Source: Clostridia bacterium (GTDB taxonomy: Bacteria > Bacillota > Clostridia > Christensenellales > Aristaeellaceae). From it: 64,000 nucleotides of DNA. A model generated the notes under the pieces. It was not told where the DNA came from, ran no database searches, and worked only from the letters and a program-made list of their open reading frames with translations. The DNA lies in the NCBI GenBank assembly GCA_017526525.1, contig JAFXRG010000036.1, forward strand, positions 1 through 64,000. The letters run 5' to 3'. Position numbers and translations under genes: made by a program. This document shows, piece after piece, positions 1 through 7,678 of the stretch. Each line of letters begins with the position of its first letter. Positions within the stretch are counted from its first letter, which is position 1.

Positions 1-189
1 GACGATCATGTGATGATCTGCCTGGAAGTGCTGGGTGTGCATATCGATGAGGATCATCTGGAAGACAGGACTGGCGAAGAGGGACTTCTTTATAACATTC
101 ATTACCAGATGAATCCGGAGCATGTGATGAAAACCGGACATGATTATGCAGCTGTGCTGCAGAAAAAGATTGACGTGATGGAATACTGA
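1..189 (+). CDS. C-terminal end of an unrecognised protein (5' end outside window)
   Basis: The frame is open from base 1 to a TGA at 187-189, giving 62 residues. It is rich in His, Asp and Glu (for example GVHIDEDH) and ends VLQKKIDVMEY. I do not recognise the family. The coding call rests on the open frame and on the sequence that follows, which looks like an ordinary intergenic region with a promoter. It could be the tail of an enzyme or a regulator. Confidence 0.45.
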   Translation, partial: DDHVMICLEVLGVHIDEDHLEDRTGEEGLLYNIHYQMNPEHVMKTGHDYAAVLQKKIDVMEY

Positions 190-279
190 TCCTGTTGTTC
201 AGCCTGCACATTGCTGTATTTGTAATGACTCTGGATAAGGGAATCGTTTGAATGGTAACGTAATAATTCTGCCAAGCGC

Positions 280-308
280 TTGATAACATAGACTTTTCAT
301 GATAAAAT
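280..308 (+). promoter_or_regulatory. Promoter of the toxin-antitoxin operon
   Basis: TTGATA, a 17-base spacer and TAAAAT match sigma-A boxes. A strong AAGGAGG site follows at 325-331, eight bases before the antitoxin ATG. Confidence 0.6.
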
Positions 309-339
309 TTGTCTACAGCAAAGCAAGGAGGCTCTTATC

Positions 340-618
340 ATGCTTACTTTCAGAGAGACCATCAGGCCGTCCGCCGACCTGAGGAACCACTATAATGAAG
401 TATCCAGGCAATGCAGGGAGAACAAGGAAGCAGTGATCATTACAGTTAACGGACGGGGTGATACCGTTTCGCTTGCCTATGAAGAATATAACCGTCTGAA
501 AGCAAGAATAGAGCTCCTGGAAATTCTTGCAGAAGCGGACGAGGACGTAAAGAACGGCAGAATTGCGCCTATTCAGGAAACATTCAATGATATGAGGGAT
601 CTTCTGTCGGAGGAATAA
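340..618 (+). CDS. Type II antitoxin, Phd/YefM family
   Basis: This 92-residue protein has the Phd/YefM layout. The N-terminal half (about 1-55) carries the VSRQCRENKEAVIITVNGRG and SLAYEEYNRL motifs of the DNA-binding fold. The acidic C-terminal tail (about 60-92) would wrap the toxin. It lies two bases upstream of a RelE/ParE-type toxin gene, the usual antitoxin-first order. In this family the antitoxin binds its own promoter, and toxin-antitoxin complexes strengthen repression, so the promoter just upstream is the expected target. An AAGGAGG site fixes the ATG. Confidence 0.88.
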   Translation: MLTFRETIRPSADLRNHYNEVSRQCRENKEAVIITVNGRGDTVSLAYEEYNRLKARIELLEILAEADEDVKNGRIAPIQETFNDMRDLLSEE

Positions 619-620
619 CG

Positions 621-938
621 ATGAAGTATAAGGTGCTGAGAACAGATACAGCAGATTCCCTCATCAGAAATATCATACTTTATATTGCCGAAAGATTCGG
701 AAATGATGTTGCTCTGAAAAAATTGAATGCGCTGGAAACTTCTATTCTTGCTCTTGCAGATAACCCGTATATCGGGACAGATCCAAGATATACTGTGCTG
801 AAACGACAGGGGTACAAGGTCCTGATTACTGAAAAGGATCTTGTGTTTTACAAGATCGATGAGGAGCAAAAGGAAGTTACGATTTATGCAGTATTCGACC
901 AACGACAGGATTATCTGAGTATTATCAGAGGTTTGTAA
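621..938 (+). CDS. Type II toxin, RelE/ParE superfamily
   Basis: This 105-residue protein has the RelE/ParE pattern: two N-terminal helices (about 8-47), the ILALADNPYIGTDPRY turn, then beta strands with YKVLITEKDLVFYKIDEE and a closing VYAVF-like strand with the DQRQDY motif. RelE members cut mRNA in the ribosome and ParE members poison gyrase; sequence alone does not decide which applies here. It starts two bases after the antitoxin stop, so the pair is co-transcribed and probably translationally coupled. Length is normal for the family. Confidence 0.88.
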   Translation: MKYKVLRTDTADSLIRNIILYIAERFGNDVALKKLNALETSILALADNPYIGTDPRYTVLKRQGYKVLITEKDLVFYKIDEEQKEVTIYAVFDQRQDYLSIIRGL

Positions 939-961
939 AATCGGACTACCTCTTTAAGCAC

Positions 962-1149
962 ATGTTTATCGGTTTTTATAAGTCCTACGCGGAGTTCCTG
1001 CGTGAGAACATATTCCTTCCGCTGGGGATGACCGGCACCGTGTTTGATGACGGCCTGGCTGTTCACGAAAACAAGGATACGTGTCGGTAGACGATCCGAA
1101 AGTAACCGAGGTGCCCGATAAATCGGTTCTGGTCCTGGAAAGAAAGTAA
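962..1149 (+). pseudogene. Remnant of a beta-lactamase-family serine hydrolase
   Basis: The frame at 962-1090 encodes FLRENIFLPLGMTGTVFDD, a segment typical of class C beta-lactamase-like hydrolases. It meets a TAG at 1088-1090. A second frame (1081-1149) then encodes a plausible tail ending SVLVLERK. The catalytic SxxK and YxN motifs are absent, so most of the gene has been lost and the rest is frameshifted. No ribosome binding site precedes it. The family assignment depends on one motif and the second segment may be unrelated. Confidence 0.4.
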
Positions 1150-1196
1150 TTCAGCATTCAGACGGTATCGGGCTTTCCTGATACGCATCACAGACA

Positions 1197-1232
1197 AAAA
1201 AACCTGTGGATCATAATATCTGCAGGTTTTTT
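1197..1232. terminator. Bidirectional rho-independent terminator
   Basis: AAAAAACCTG pairs perfectly with CAGGTTTTTT across a 16-base loop. T runs on both strands would let it stop transcription either way. Confidence 0.65.
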
Positions 1233-1534
1233 GTCGGCAGTTTTTTCCGGCCTTTCCGGCAGAGAATTCCGACGTGCCGGCAGAAAAAACTATGATCACA
1301 ATGCCCCGTTGAACCGGTTTTTCGCGGAATGAAAGCTAAAAGTTCCTGGCCTGTGAACCGAATGCCCGTATGATGGCAGGATTTTGCCGGATGGACACGG
1401 CCCGGGAGCTTTGATAGAATGGCAGCGGGGAAGGGCCCAGAAACTGCATGGAGAAGGATGCGTTATGGGTTTGGTATATCGAAAAGCAACAATACAGTGA
1501 ACTGAGAAATCTGGAGCAGGAGCAGAGTCAGATT
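1233..1534. other. Intergenic stretch with no recognised gene
   Basis: An ATG at 1448 is in frame with the next gene. The 29 residues it would add do not resemble the start of a GNAT protein, so this stretch is treated as non-coding. Nothing else was seen. Confidence 0.4.
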
Positions 1535-1978
1535 ATGAGGATTCAACTGATAAAACAGGGTCATCCACTCTGGGAAAAGACCGCCCTTTATGCAATGAAT
1601 TGTACCTGGAATGCAGGTTCTGTTCTTGCTGAGAAAATGATCAAAAACGATTTTCAGAATTGGGAGAGAGTGATAGTCGCAACAGAGGAGAAAGAAGTTG
1701 TGGCTTATTGTACGATTTTGGAAAGAGATGAGTTACCGGAGCAATATGGCTATACCCCATTTATTGGCTTTGTATTTGTTGACGAGAAATACCGTGGTAA
1801 ACGCATATCGGAACAGATGATTGATCGGGCAATCGGATATGCCAAAGGATTAGGCTATCGAAAACTGTTCATTGTGAGCGGCGAACAGGGCCTGTATGAG
1901 AAATATGGCTTTGAGAAGATCGGTGATTACAAGACCATTTACGGAACAACAGATCAGCTGTTTGCAAAAGAAATATAA
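1535..1978 (+). CDS. GNAT-family N-acetyltransferase
   Basis: This 147-residue protein has the GNAT fold. The acetyl-CoA binding loop is in VFVDEKYRGKRISEQMIDRA (about 92-111), preceded by the strand GYTPFIGFVFV. The end YEKYGFEKIGDYKT is the usual beta6-beta7 closing region. The family transfers acetyl from acetyl-CoA to an amine; the substrate cannot be read here. The ATG at 1535 was chosen because homologues begin near MRIQLIKQ; an in-frame ATG at 1448 would add an atypical extension. The gene is visibly more A+T-rich than most of the window, which may indicate acquisition. Confidence 0.8.
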   Translation: MRIQLIKQGHPLWEKTALYAMNCTWNAGSVLAEKMIKNDFQNWERVIVATEEKEVVAYCTILERDELPEQYGYTPFIGFVFVDEKYRGKRISEQMIDRAIGYAKGLGYRKLFIVSGEQGLYEKYGFEKIGDYKTIYGTTDQLFAKEI

Positions 1979-2175
1979 CGGTTTTTTTTCCGTCCCTTTC
2001 TTTTGTCATATAATAATTCTGCAAAGAAGAGGATTGATAAATGCAAGAGGAAGAAAACATCCTTTTTCACAAGGAGCTTTCCGGAAGAACCGCATGAACG
2101 GACAAAACAAAGCAATTCATGACAGGATTTTGGCTGTGAACTGCCTTATGATCAATTGCGAAGGAGGGAAACCGG

Positions 2176-3015
2176 ATGAACTGGGTCAAAACAATCAATG
2201 ATGCCATCGAGTACATGGAGAATCATCTGACAGAGGAGATTACGCTGGCGGATATCGCGGGGCATGTAAATCTTTCGGCCTTTCATTTCCAGAAGGCGTT
2301 TTCCCTGCTGACGGAAATGTCCCCGGCGGAATATCTTCGGAAAAGGCGCTTGTCGCAGGCTGGGACGGATCTGATCAGCGGAGATGAAAAGGTCATCGAC
2401 GTTGCTTTGAAGTATTGCTATGATTCGCCGGAAAGCTTTACCAAAGCGTTTACACGGTTTCACGGCGTTTCACCGATGCAGGTGAAAAAGGGAAGCCCCG
2501 TTCAGTTCATGAACCGGTTTGCCGTCCGGATGACAATTGAAGGAGGCAGTATCATGGAGTACAAAATTGAAAAATGGGAAGCGATGGACCTTCTCATGCA
2601 CGCAAAGGATTTCCACGCGGAAACAAGCGAAGGCGAGATTCCGAAGTTCTGGGATGAATACTACGCCCATGAGGAATACCGGAAGATCCCGGGATATCTC
2701 GGACTCTGTGCCCAGCAAAAGACCGGCAGTGATGAATTCCGGTACGGCATCGGCTGCAAAGCTTCCGATGTGGAAGGTATCCCTGAAGGGTTCGAGATCA
2801 TCCATATTCCGGAATACACCTGGGCGGTTTTCAAATGTGTCGGACCGATGCCCGGGGCGATCCAGGCTATGTGGAAAAAGATTTACAGAGAGTGGCTGCC
2901 GGTTTCCGATTACGAGCTGATTCCCGATTATGATATTGAGAACTACCTGCCCGGCGATCCGTCTTCCCGGGATTATGTCAGCGAAATCTGCATTCCTGTC
3001 CGAAAAAACAAGTAA
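2176..3015 (+). CDS. AraC-family regulator with GyrI-like effector domain
   Basis: This 279-residue regulator has an AraC/XylS double helix-turn-helix at about 8-105, with LADIAGHVNLSAFHFQKAFS and DVALKYCYDSPESFTKAFTR. A GyrI-like/Rob-type ligand-binding domain follows at about 125-278. The order matches SoxS/Rob-like regulators that sense hydrophobic small molecules. A strong AGGAGGG site precedes the ATG, and a TATAAT-like box lies at 2009-2014 with a poor -35. The cognate operon is unclear because the sequence downstream is a broken MerR gene. Confidence 0.88.
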   Translation: MNWVKTINDAIEYMENHLTEEITLADIAGHVNLSAFHFQKAFSLLTEMSPAEYLRKRRLSQAGTDLISGDEKVIDVALKYCYDSPESFTKAFTRFHGVSPMQVKKGSPVQFMNRFAVRMTIEGGSIMEYKIEKWEAMDLLMHAKDFHAETSEGEIPKFWDEYYAHEEYRKIPGYLGLCAQQKTGSDEFRYGIGCKASDVEGIPEGFEIIHIPEYTWAVFKCVGPMPGAIQAMWKKIYREWLPVSDYELIPDYDIENYLPGDPSSRDYVSEICIPVRKNK

Positions 3016-3034
3016 TGCGGAGGGAAAAAGATGG

Positions 3035-3340
3035 ATCGGCCTGCTGGCCCCGGCCAGGGTGGATGAATGGACCGGCTACCGGTACTATGAAGAAGAGCAG
3101 GCCATGCTGTTTGTGAGGATCAAGAACCTGCAGCAGGCGGATTTTTCCATCGAGGAGATCAAATCATTGCTCGGCCGGAATGATGATAATGTACTCGCAG
3201 CGTTTGAACGGAAAGTGGAGGAGCAGGAACAGAAACTGGCGAAAATCCGGAAAATTCAAAAATCGTATCTCGAAGAAACAATGGAAATGCGCAATAAGGG
3301 AGCCCGGGATGGCATTGACGAGGGTATGATTATGATATGA
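3035..3340 (+). pseudogene. 5'-truncated MerR-family regulator
   Basis: The frame encodes IGLLAPARVDEWTGYRYY, then YEEEQAMLFVRIKNLQQADF and a long coiled coil. This is the second half of a MerR DNA-binding domain plus its dimerisation helix. The first helix-turn-helix (normally about 20 residues before IGLL) is missing, and there is no suitable start or ribosome binding site. The preceding AraC gene stops 20 bases earlier, so a deletion appears to have joined the two genes. A MerR protein without its first helix should not bind its operator. Confidence 0.65.
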
Positions 3341-3497
3341 CGGGAACCCCGTTCCCTGTGCAACTGCAGGTTGCGTTATTTTGCAAAAATGCAATTATCG
3401 GTTGGTAGTGACTGAAGATTTCCCCTGCTATTCTGTTTTTGCGCCGCGGGGCATAGAACCTTACAACCAGCAAAAAACGATTCACAGGAGGACGAAC

Positions 3498-4166
3498 ATG
3501 AGCTTCGGAAGGAATCTTCAGTATCTGCGCAGGCTCAGCGCGGGCATGACGCAGGAAGCGCTGGCAGAAAAGCTGAATGTAAGCCGCCAGACGATCTCAA
3601 AATGGGAAATGGATGCAGCGAATCCGGAGATGGACAAGGCGCTTGAACTCTGCAAAGTATTCAACTGCTCCCTGGATAATCTCTTCCGGGATGAGATGGA
3701 TCAGCACAGCAGCATTTATTCAAATCTTCGTGTTGAAGAGGTTCCGGCGTTCAGGTATGTGAATCATACCGTTATCAGCACAGAGCCGGAGAGCGACGCG
3801 CTGGACAGGATATACAAATATGCGAAAGAGAATGGAATTGATCATCCGAAAGTGATCGGATGGGATTTCCCCAGGCTGTCGGTTGAGCAGATCAATGTGT
3901 ACAAGATGCATGGCTATACCGCGGCATGGATTCTGCCGGACGGGATTGCACCGGACGGGCTTGAGATCAGGGAACAGGCGGGGCACAGGTACGCGGCAAT
4001 CCACATCGAACGGCCTTTTGACAATCCGTTTTCCACCATTCCGGGAGCTTATCATACCCTGGGAGACTTTATGAGAACGAACGGGCTGGCATTTGTGGAG
4101 AATGAAGTGATCCCATGCTTTGAAACAGCCGGAGAAAGTATGGATGTTTACATGGCCTGCAAATGA
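3498..4166 (+). CDS. XRE helix-turn-helix regulator with GyrI-like C-terminal domain
   Basis: This 222-residue protein has an XRE helix-turn-helix at about 5-62, including MTQEALAEKLNVSRQTISKW and the CSLDNLF segment. A GyrI/effector-binding-like domain follows at about 72-222 (VPAFRYVNHTVIS; FDNPFSTIPGAYHTLGDFM). It is probably a ligand-sensing repressor. The start at 3498 follows CAGGAGGACGAAC; an upstream in-frame ATG at 3381 would add 39 atypical residues. An inverted repeat TTGCA-AAAA-TGCAA at 3381-3394 lies in the upstream region and could be an operator. Confidence 0.85.
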   Translation: MSFGRNLQYLRRLSAGMTQEALAEKLNVSRQTISKWEMDAANPEMDKALELCKVFNCSLDNLFRDEMDQHSSIYSNLRVEEVPAFRYVNHTVISTEPESDALDRIYKYAKENGIDHPKVIGWDFPRLSVEQINVYKMHGYTAAWILPDGIAPDGLEIREQAGHRYAAIHIERPFDNPFSTIPGAYHTLGDFMRTNGLAFVENEVIPCFETAGESMDVYMACK

Positions 4167-4193
4167 CGGACATCCGGAAAGCGGAGGTAACGG

Positions 4194-4718
4194 ATGATTT
4201 TACAGTTTATGAAAGCCGGGACTGCAGATGCCCTGGTGCTGACCGGCATTTCCAGGCAGGCTTTCAACAGTGATGCTGAGGCTGGAGCCGCTTCTTCCGG
4301 CGGTCCGCCCGGATACCAGTCTGTCCCGTTCCATGTCAGAATGGCCAGGATGAATCATTTGTTCAAACTGTCTGATAAAAACGGCGTGATCATGGGCGGC
4401 GCAATCCTGTTCCGTCAGGGAGACACACTGAACATCGGAAGAATATTCATCGATCCCAGGCACTTTCGGAAAGGGTACGGCACCCTGATGATGCAGGAAA
4501 TCGAGGCCATGTTCCCAGAAGTGAAGGTTTTTACGCTTGACACTCCTGCATGGAATACCCGGACGAACGCTTTCTACACCAGGCTGGGGTATACGGAAGT
4601 GAAACGGGACGCCGATATGGTTTACTATTCAAAAGAATGCCGGGGAACCGGACATGGAAGATATCGGAAACGCTGTGTACTGCCTCGTGAACAACATTCC
4701 GTACGGCGGCTTCGGTGA
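4194..4718 (+). CDS. GNAT-family N-acetyltransferase
   Basis: This 174-residue protein carries the GNAT acetyl-CoA loop IDPRHFRKGYGTLMMQEIE (about 87-105) and the closing motif RTNAFYTRLGYTEVK. The catalytic domain ends near ADMVYYSKE (about 151). The last 20 or so residues are basic and low in hydrophobics, unlike family members, suggesting that the native stop was lost by a frameshift or junction. GGAGGTAACGG precedes the ATG. It lies 27 bases after the XRE regulator on the same strand, so the two may be co-transcribed. The acceptor substrate is unknown. Confidence 0.8.
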   Translation: MILQFMKAGTADALVLTGISRQAFNSDAEAGAASSGGPPGYQSVPFHVRMARMNHLFKLSDKNGVIMGGAILFRQGDTLNIGRIFIDPRHFRKGYGTLMMQEIEAMFPEVKVFTLDTPAWNTRTNAFYTRLGYTEVKRDADMVYYSKECRGTGHGRYRKRCVLPREQHSVRRLR

Positions 4719-4728
4719 GGAATGGTGA
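4654..4728 (+). pseudogene. Possible N-terminal stub of an alkyltransferase-like protein
   Basis: A second frame overlapping the GNAT tail encodes NAVYCLVNNIPYGGFGEEW then TGA. It resembles the VYxLVxxIPYG start of MGMT/Atl1-type proteins, but only 24 residues remain. It supports the idea that the GNAT 3' end sits at a deletion junction. The similarity is short and could be chance. Confidence 0.22.
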
Positions 4729-4738
4729 AGCAGCACCG

Positions 4739-5632
4739 TTATTCTTTGCACATGCGCAGAAAAGCGGTGCTGATGAGGGCGTAAATCAGATACGTGATCA
4801 GGGTTCCGAAGCAAACGTCTGATATGAAATGGTTGGTCATGTGAATCCTGTTATAGCCATAGGCCAGGACAAACACGCAGGCCAGCGCGAATGCAATCAG
4901 GTTCTTTCTGCCGCTGTGCTTTTTCATCACGTCTGCCAGCATCGGAAGGGAGAACATCATGCTGGCAATGGTCATGTTGCCGCTGGGCCAGCTTTTGAAG
5001 TTGTCGTTGCTGCCCGCCAGGTTCGGGATCATCTGCCACCAGTTGCGGAACTCGCTTTTCGGATCTTCCAGCGTGATCAGATATTTGTACCGCGGACGGG
5101 AAGCAACCTGTTTGAGCCAAAGGTTCACATTGTCCGCGGCAATGCCCGCGATGAGAATCGCCGCGCCGACAGCGATCAGCTTGTCCGGATTGCTGTTATC
5201 CGCCAGACGGATCACCGCAAACGGCACCCATCCGTACAGGACAGCCCAGAACAGCCAGCTAAGCACGGACAGTGCCGCGGAGGATTCTCCGGGCGCGTAG
5301 CCGAAGACCGCGCGGACAACCTTGCCGTTATAGCTGTTGGAATAGTATACTGCCATGAACCAGCCCAGGATCAGCAGCGTCCAGGCAAGCAGGCGATACC
5401 TGTCGCCCTTCTTCTTCAGTCCGGCATACAGGCAGGCACCCGCCGCCGGATACAGGCAATAGGAGAAGTAAGAACCGTAGGTGGCAAAAAACGATCCCAG
5501 ATCCGTTTTGTTGGCCAGCGCAGCATTGATGTCAAAATCCCGGAAGGAACCGATGACGATTCCCAGTACGCACACCGCGATGACCGACCAGAAGCAGGCT
5601 GCCGGCACCGACATGACAGTTTTCCTTTTCAT
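4739..5632 (-). CDS. PAP2-superfamily membrane phosphatase-like protein
   Basis: This 297-residue protein has about six to seven membrane segments. The three PAP2 phosphatase signatures are recognisable: KQVASRPR (motif 1), WPSGNMT (motif 2) and RIHMTNHFISD (motif 3, with the nucleophilic His and the Asp). Motif 2 normally reads PSGH; here the His, which protonates the leaving group in the family, is Asn. Activity may be altered, or substrate handling may differ. The family dephosphorylates lipids such as undecaprenyl or phosphatidyl phosphates. The start at 5632 has GGGGGAG nine bases upstream. Confidence 0.75.
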   Translation of the reverse strand: MKRKTVMSVPAACFWSVIAVCVLGIVIGSFRDFDINAALANKTDLGSFFATYGSYFSYCLYPAAGACLYAGLKKKGDRYRLLAWTLLILGWFMAVYYSNSYNGKVVRAVFGYAPGESSAALSVLSWLFWAVLYGWVPFAVIRLADNSNPDKLIAVGAAILIAGIAADNVNLWLKQVASRPRYKYLITLEDPKSEFRNWWQMIPNLAGSNDNFKSWPSGNMTIASMMFSLPMLADVMKKHSGRKNLIAFALACVFVLAYGYNRIHMTNHFISDVCFGTLITYLIYALISTAFLRMCKE

Positions 5633-5765
5633 GAGATTCATCTCCCCCAAAACAGACAGATTTCCTGATGCGCTGACATGCCCCGGCTGTATCCAACTCC
5701 GTCCGGAAACAAAGCTTCTGTTTTCCGCCCTGAACGGAAGGGCATAACCTGCCGGACCGTGGGAT

Positions 5766-6167
5766 TCACGTGCTTCCGCCGCTCTGCTTTTCCCTGATCG
5801 CGGAGAAGACGACCACCGCCAGGATCACGGCGCCGGCGATCATCAGGTAGAGTCCGAAGCCGCTGCCGTCGTGCACGACAGACGGATTGCCGGGATCATA
5901 CAGCACGGAAATCGCCTGCCCGCTCCGATAGGAACTGCTGGCTGTATCCAACTCCGCGGTATAGGTTTTCCCGTTCACTGTGTACTCTACCGTGGGGTAA
6001 TAGACCGTGCTTTCACCGGTGCTGTCCATCCGGACATCGGTAATGACGGCCGTGGTCTTTACGAAGCCGCGGGACTGGAAAAAGGTCATATAAACCCCGA
6101 CGATCAGCACGATCAGTGCCAGTATCCCGGCGAAGATTTTCAGTTTCGGTCCTCCTGCTGAAAACAT
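5766..6167 (-). CDS. DUF3592-family membrane protein
   Basis: This 133-residue protein has a membrane segment near the N-terminus (about 10-28), then an extracytoplasmic beta-rich domain with VKTTAVITDVRMD, YYPTVEYTVNGKTYTA and SGQAISVLYDPGNPSVV, all DUF3592 hallmarks. A second membrane helix closes it (about 105-124). The function of DUF3592 is unknown. An AAGGAG-type site precedes the ATG. It lies 133 bases upstream of the PAP2 gene on the same strand, so one transcript is possible. Confidence 0.78.
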   Translation of the reverse strand: MFSAGGPKLKIFAGILALIVLIVGVYMTFFQSRGFVKTTAVITDVRMDSTGESTVYYPTVEYTVNGKTYTAELDTASSSYRSGQAISVLYDPGNPSVVHDGSGFGLYLMIAGAVILAVVVFSAIREKQSGGST

Positions 6168-6244
6168 GGTTCCTTCTCTTCTCCTTGCTTTTTTGTCCGG
6201 GCGTCACACCGGAACAGGATCATATGATGATATGAAGCGCCTGA

Positions 6245-6664
6245 TTACAGTTTCCAGAGATTGATTCCGAGTTCTTCGTCTTTCTCCCGGATCACATGAC
6301 CGTCCAGCACACGGACAAACATCTCGCAGGTTGCTCCGACGCGCAGTTCAATTGCGTGTCCGCCGTGAAGAAGATTCTTCTGATCAGCCATGGTAACATG
6401 AAGATGGATATACGGCTGATCATTCATCCAGGTCACGCTGCCTGACAGGCTTGTAATCTCCATAAAACCTACTGTCTCTTCCTGATGATACCGTTTTTCC
6501 TGAAGATCATATACCCCGACAATCGCGTGATCCACGGCGCCGATAGCGCTCACCTGTGCCAGGCGGATCCCTTCCTGTTCACACATCTGCTTCAGGCTCT
6601 GCAAAATCTCTTCTCCGTAATCGATCCGAAGCATATAAGTATTCCCAAATTGCCTGTACTGCAT
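6245..6664 (-). CDS. PPC (DUF296) domain protein
   Basis: This protein of about 139 residues is almost entirely a PPC/DUF296 domain: a start with RIDYGEEILQSLKQMC, the segment VSAIGAVDHAIVGVYD, and HLHVTMADQKNLLHGGH, whose His residues can bind metal in bacterial structures. In plants the domain occurs with AT-hooks. Stand-alone bacterial forms are trimers of unclear role, sometimes called DNA-binding. The start at 6664 was preferred to 6670 because it gives better spacing from GAGGGG. Confidence 0.82.
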   Translation of the reverse strand: MQYRQFGNTYMLRIDYGEEILQSLKQMCEQEGIRLAQVSAIGAVDHAIVGVYDLQEKRYHQEETVGFMEITSLSGSVTWMNDQPYIHLHVTMADQKNLLHGGHAIELRVGATCEMFVRVLDGHVIREKDEELGINLWKL

Positions 6665-6809
6665 AATCATGTCCCCTCTTTCCCAGGAAAATCTGGTTTC
6701 ATTATATCTGAAAAACCCTGCATTATCAATGTTCGCCTGTCACGTCCGATAACTGCCGGGGAAGAGAAGAATGCTGTGATTCAGGCAATTTCAGGGGCTG
6801 AACGGGAAT

Positions 6810-6837
6810 TTGACAAACATCCTTATCAGTCTATAAT
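6810..6837 (+). promoter_or_regulatory. Consensus promoter of the ABM gene
   Basis: TTGACA, a 16-base spacer and TATAAT are both perfect boxes. They lie about 55 bases before the ABM start codon. Confidence 0.72.
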
Positions 6838-6891
6838 AAGCGATAAAAGCAAGCGGCATGAATTTAAATCCAACCGGGACAAGGAGGAGGC

Positions 6892-7215
6892 ATGATGATC
6901 ACAGTAAACCTGTACTACAAGGGTTCCAACGGCAGCGCCAGGGCTTTTGCCGAAGAAATGGAATCATCCGGCATAGCAGCAAGCATCCGGGCTGAAAAAG
7001 GCAATCTTCGCTACCGGTATTTCCAGCCGCTTGATGATCCGGAAACAGTCCTGCTGATCGACAGCTGGACCGACCAAGCTGCGATCGACGCGCATCACGC
7101 TTCGCCGATGATGGCCCGGCTGGCAGCGCTTCGGGAAAAGTATGACCTGCATATGACCGTGGAACGTTTTGTGAGCGAGGACCTCGGCGCGGACGAACAA
7201 TACATCAGGAGATGA
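6892..7215 (+). CDS. Antibiotic biosynthesis monooxygenase (ABM) domain protein
   Basis: This 107-residue single-domain protein has the dimeric alpha+beta barrel pattern: MITVNLYYKGSNGSARAFAE, LRYRYFQPLDDPETVLLIDS and WTDQAAIDAHHASPMMARLA, where the WxxxxAxxxHxxxP motif is diagnostic. The family includes YgiN-like quinol oxygenases and heme-degrading enzymes; the substrate here is unknown. AAGGAGGAGG sits just upstream and either of two adjacent ATGs (6892, 6895) may start translation. Its own consensus promoter suggests independent, strong expression. Confidence 0.82.
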   Translation: MMITVNLYYKGSNGSARAFAEEMESSGIAASIRAEKGNLRYRYFQPLDDPETVLLIDSWTDQAAIDAHHASPMMARLAALREKYDLHMTVERFVSEDLGADEQYIRR

Positions 7216-7678
7216 AAACACAGAGGTTTGGACATTGCGAATGATACAACATTCCTTCCGCTGTCAAGCCCCTGACGGAAGGAAAGACACACATTGAACT
7301 GCTGGAATATGTGGATCCGAAGATCATCATCAACAGGCCGGAGAATTTCGACCAGAATGATTTCCACAGAATCGGGAAAGCGCCGACGGCTACCGTGGAG
7401 GAGGGCCAGGTGATCGACCTGGAGATGCTATACCATGAACGACATTATTTCCCTGTATATGAAGCTGGAGGACGCCGGGGATCCGTCCGGTGAATCATAA
7501 GGACGTTTTTCCGGGAAAATCCAGGCCGCCGGGTGGTGAATCACGCCGGAAGATGCGCGCCCGGTTTTCGAGGGCAGAGACAGCTGCCGGAGGCGGAGGA
7601 CGTCGGGTTCAGGCCAAACGGTTGCGCGGATCCGGCAAAGCATCAGTGGGATTGCTGAAAGATGTGAGAGGAAAAGGG
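7216..7678 (+). other. Interval with no confident gene; possible decayed remnant
   Basis: A short open frame around 7260-7493 encodes EGKTHIELLEYVDPKIIINR and NFDQNDFHRIGKAP, which read like real protein. It lacks a start with a ribosome binding site and ends in low-quality sequence. I cannot name the family. The rest of the interval, up to the AAA gene start, shows only arginine-rich frames that look non-coding. Confidence 0.3.

Noticed and set aside
261..272. TAATAATTCTGC repeated at 2011-2022
   Set aside because: A 12-base A+T-rich match upstream of two genes is likely promoter-region chance; no further copies were noticed.
1241..1295. CCGGC-rich inverted segments after the 1197-1232 terminator
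   Set aside because: Pairing is interrupted and no function beyond the adjacent terminator is supported.
2041..2097. 18-codon frame with a nearby AGAGG site
   Set aside because: Too short, no similarity I can recognise, and it ends just before the AraC leader; it may be the stub of a lost gene.
7490..7678. N-terminal extension of the AAA ATPase from an upstream ATG
   Set aside because: The 63 residues are arginine-rich and unlike the family; GAGAGGAAAAGG and the ATG at 7679 give a normal start.
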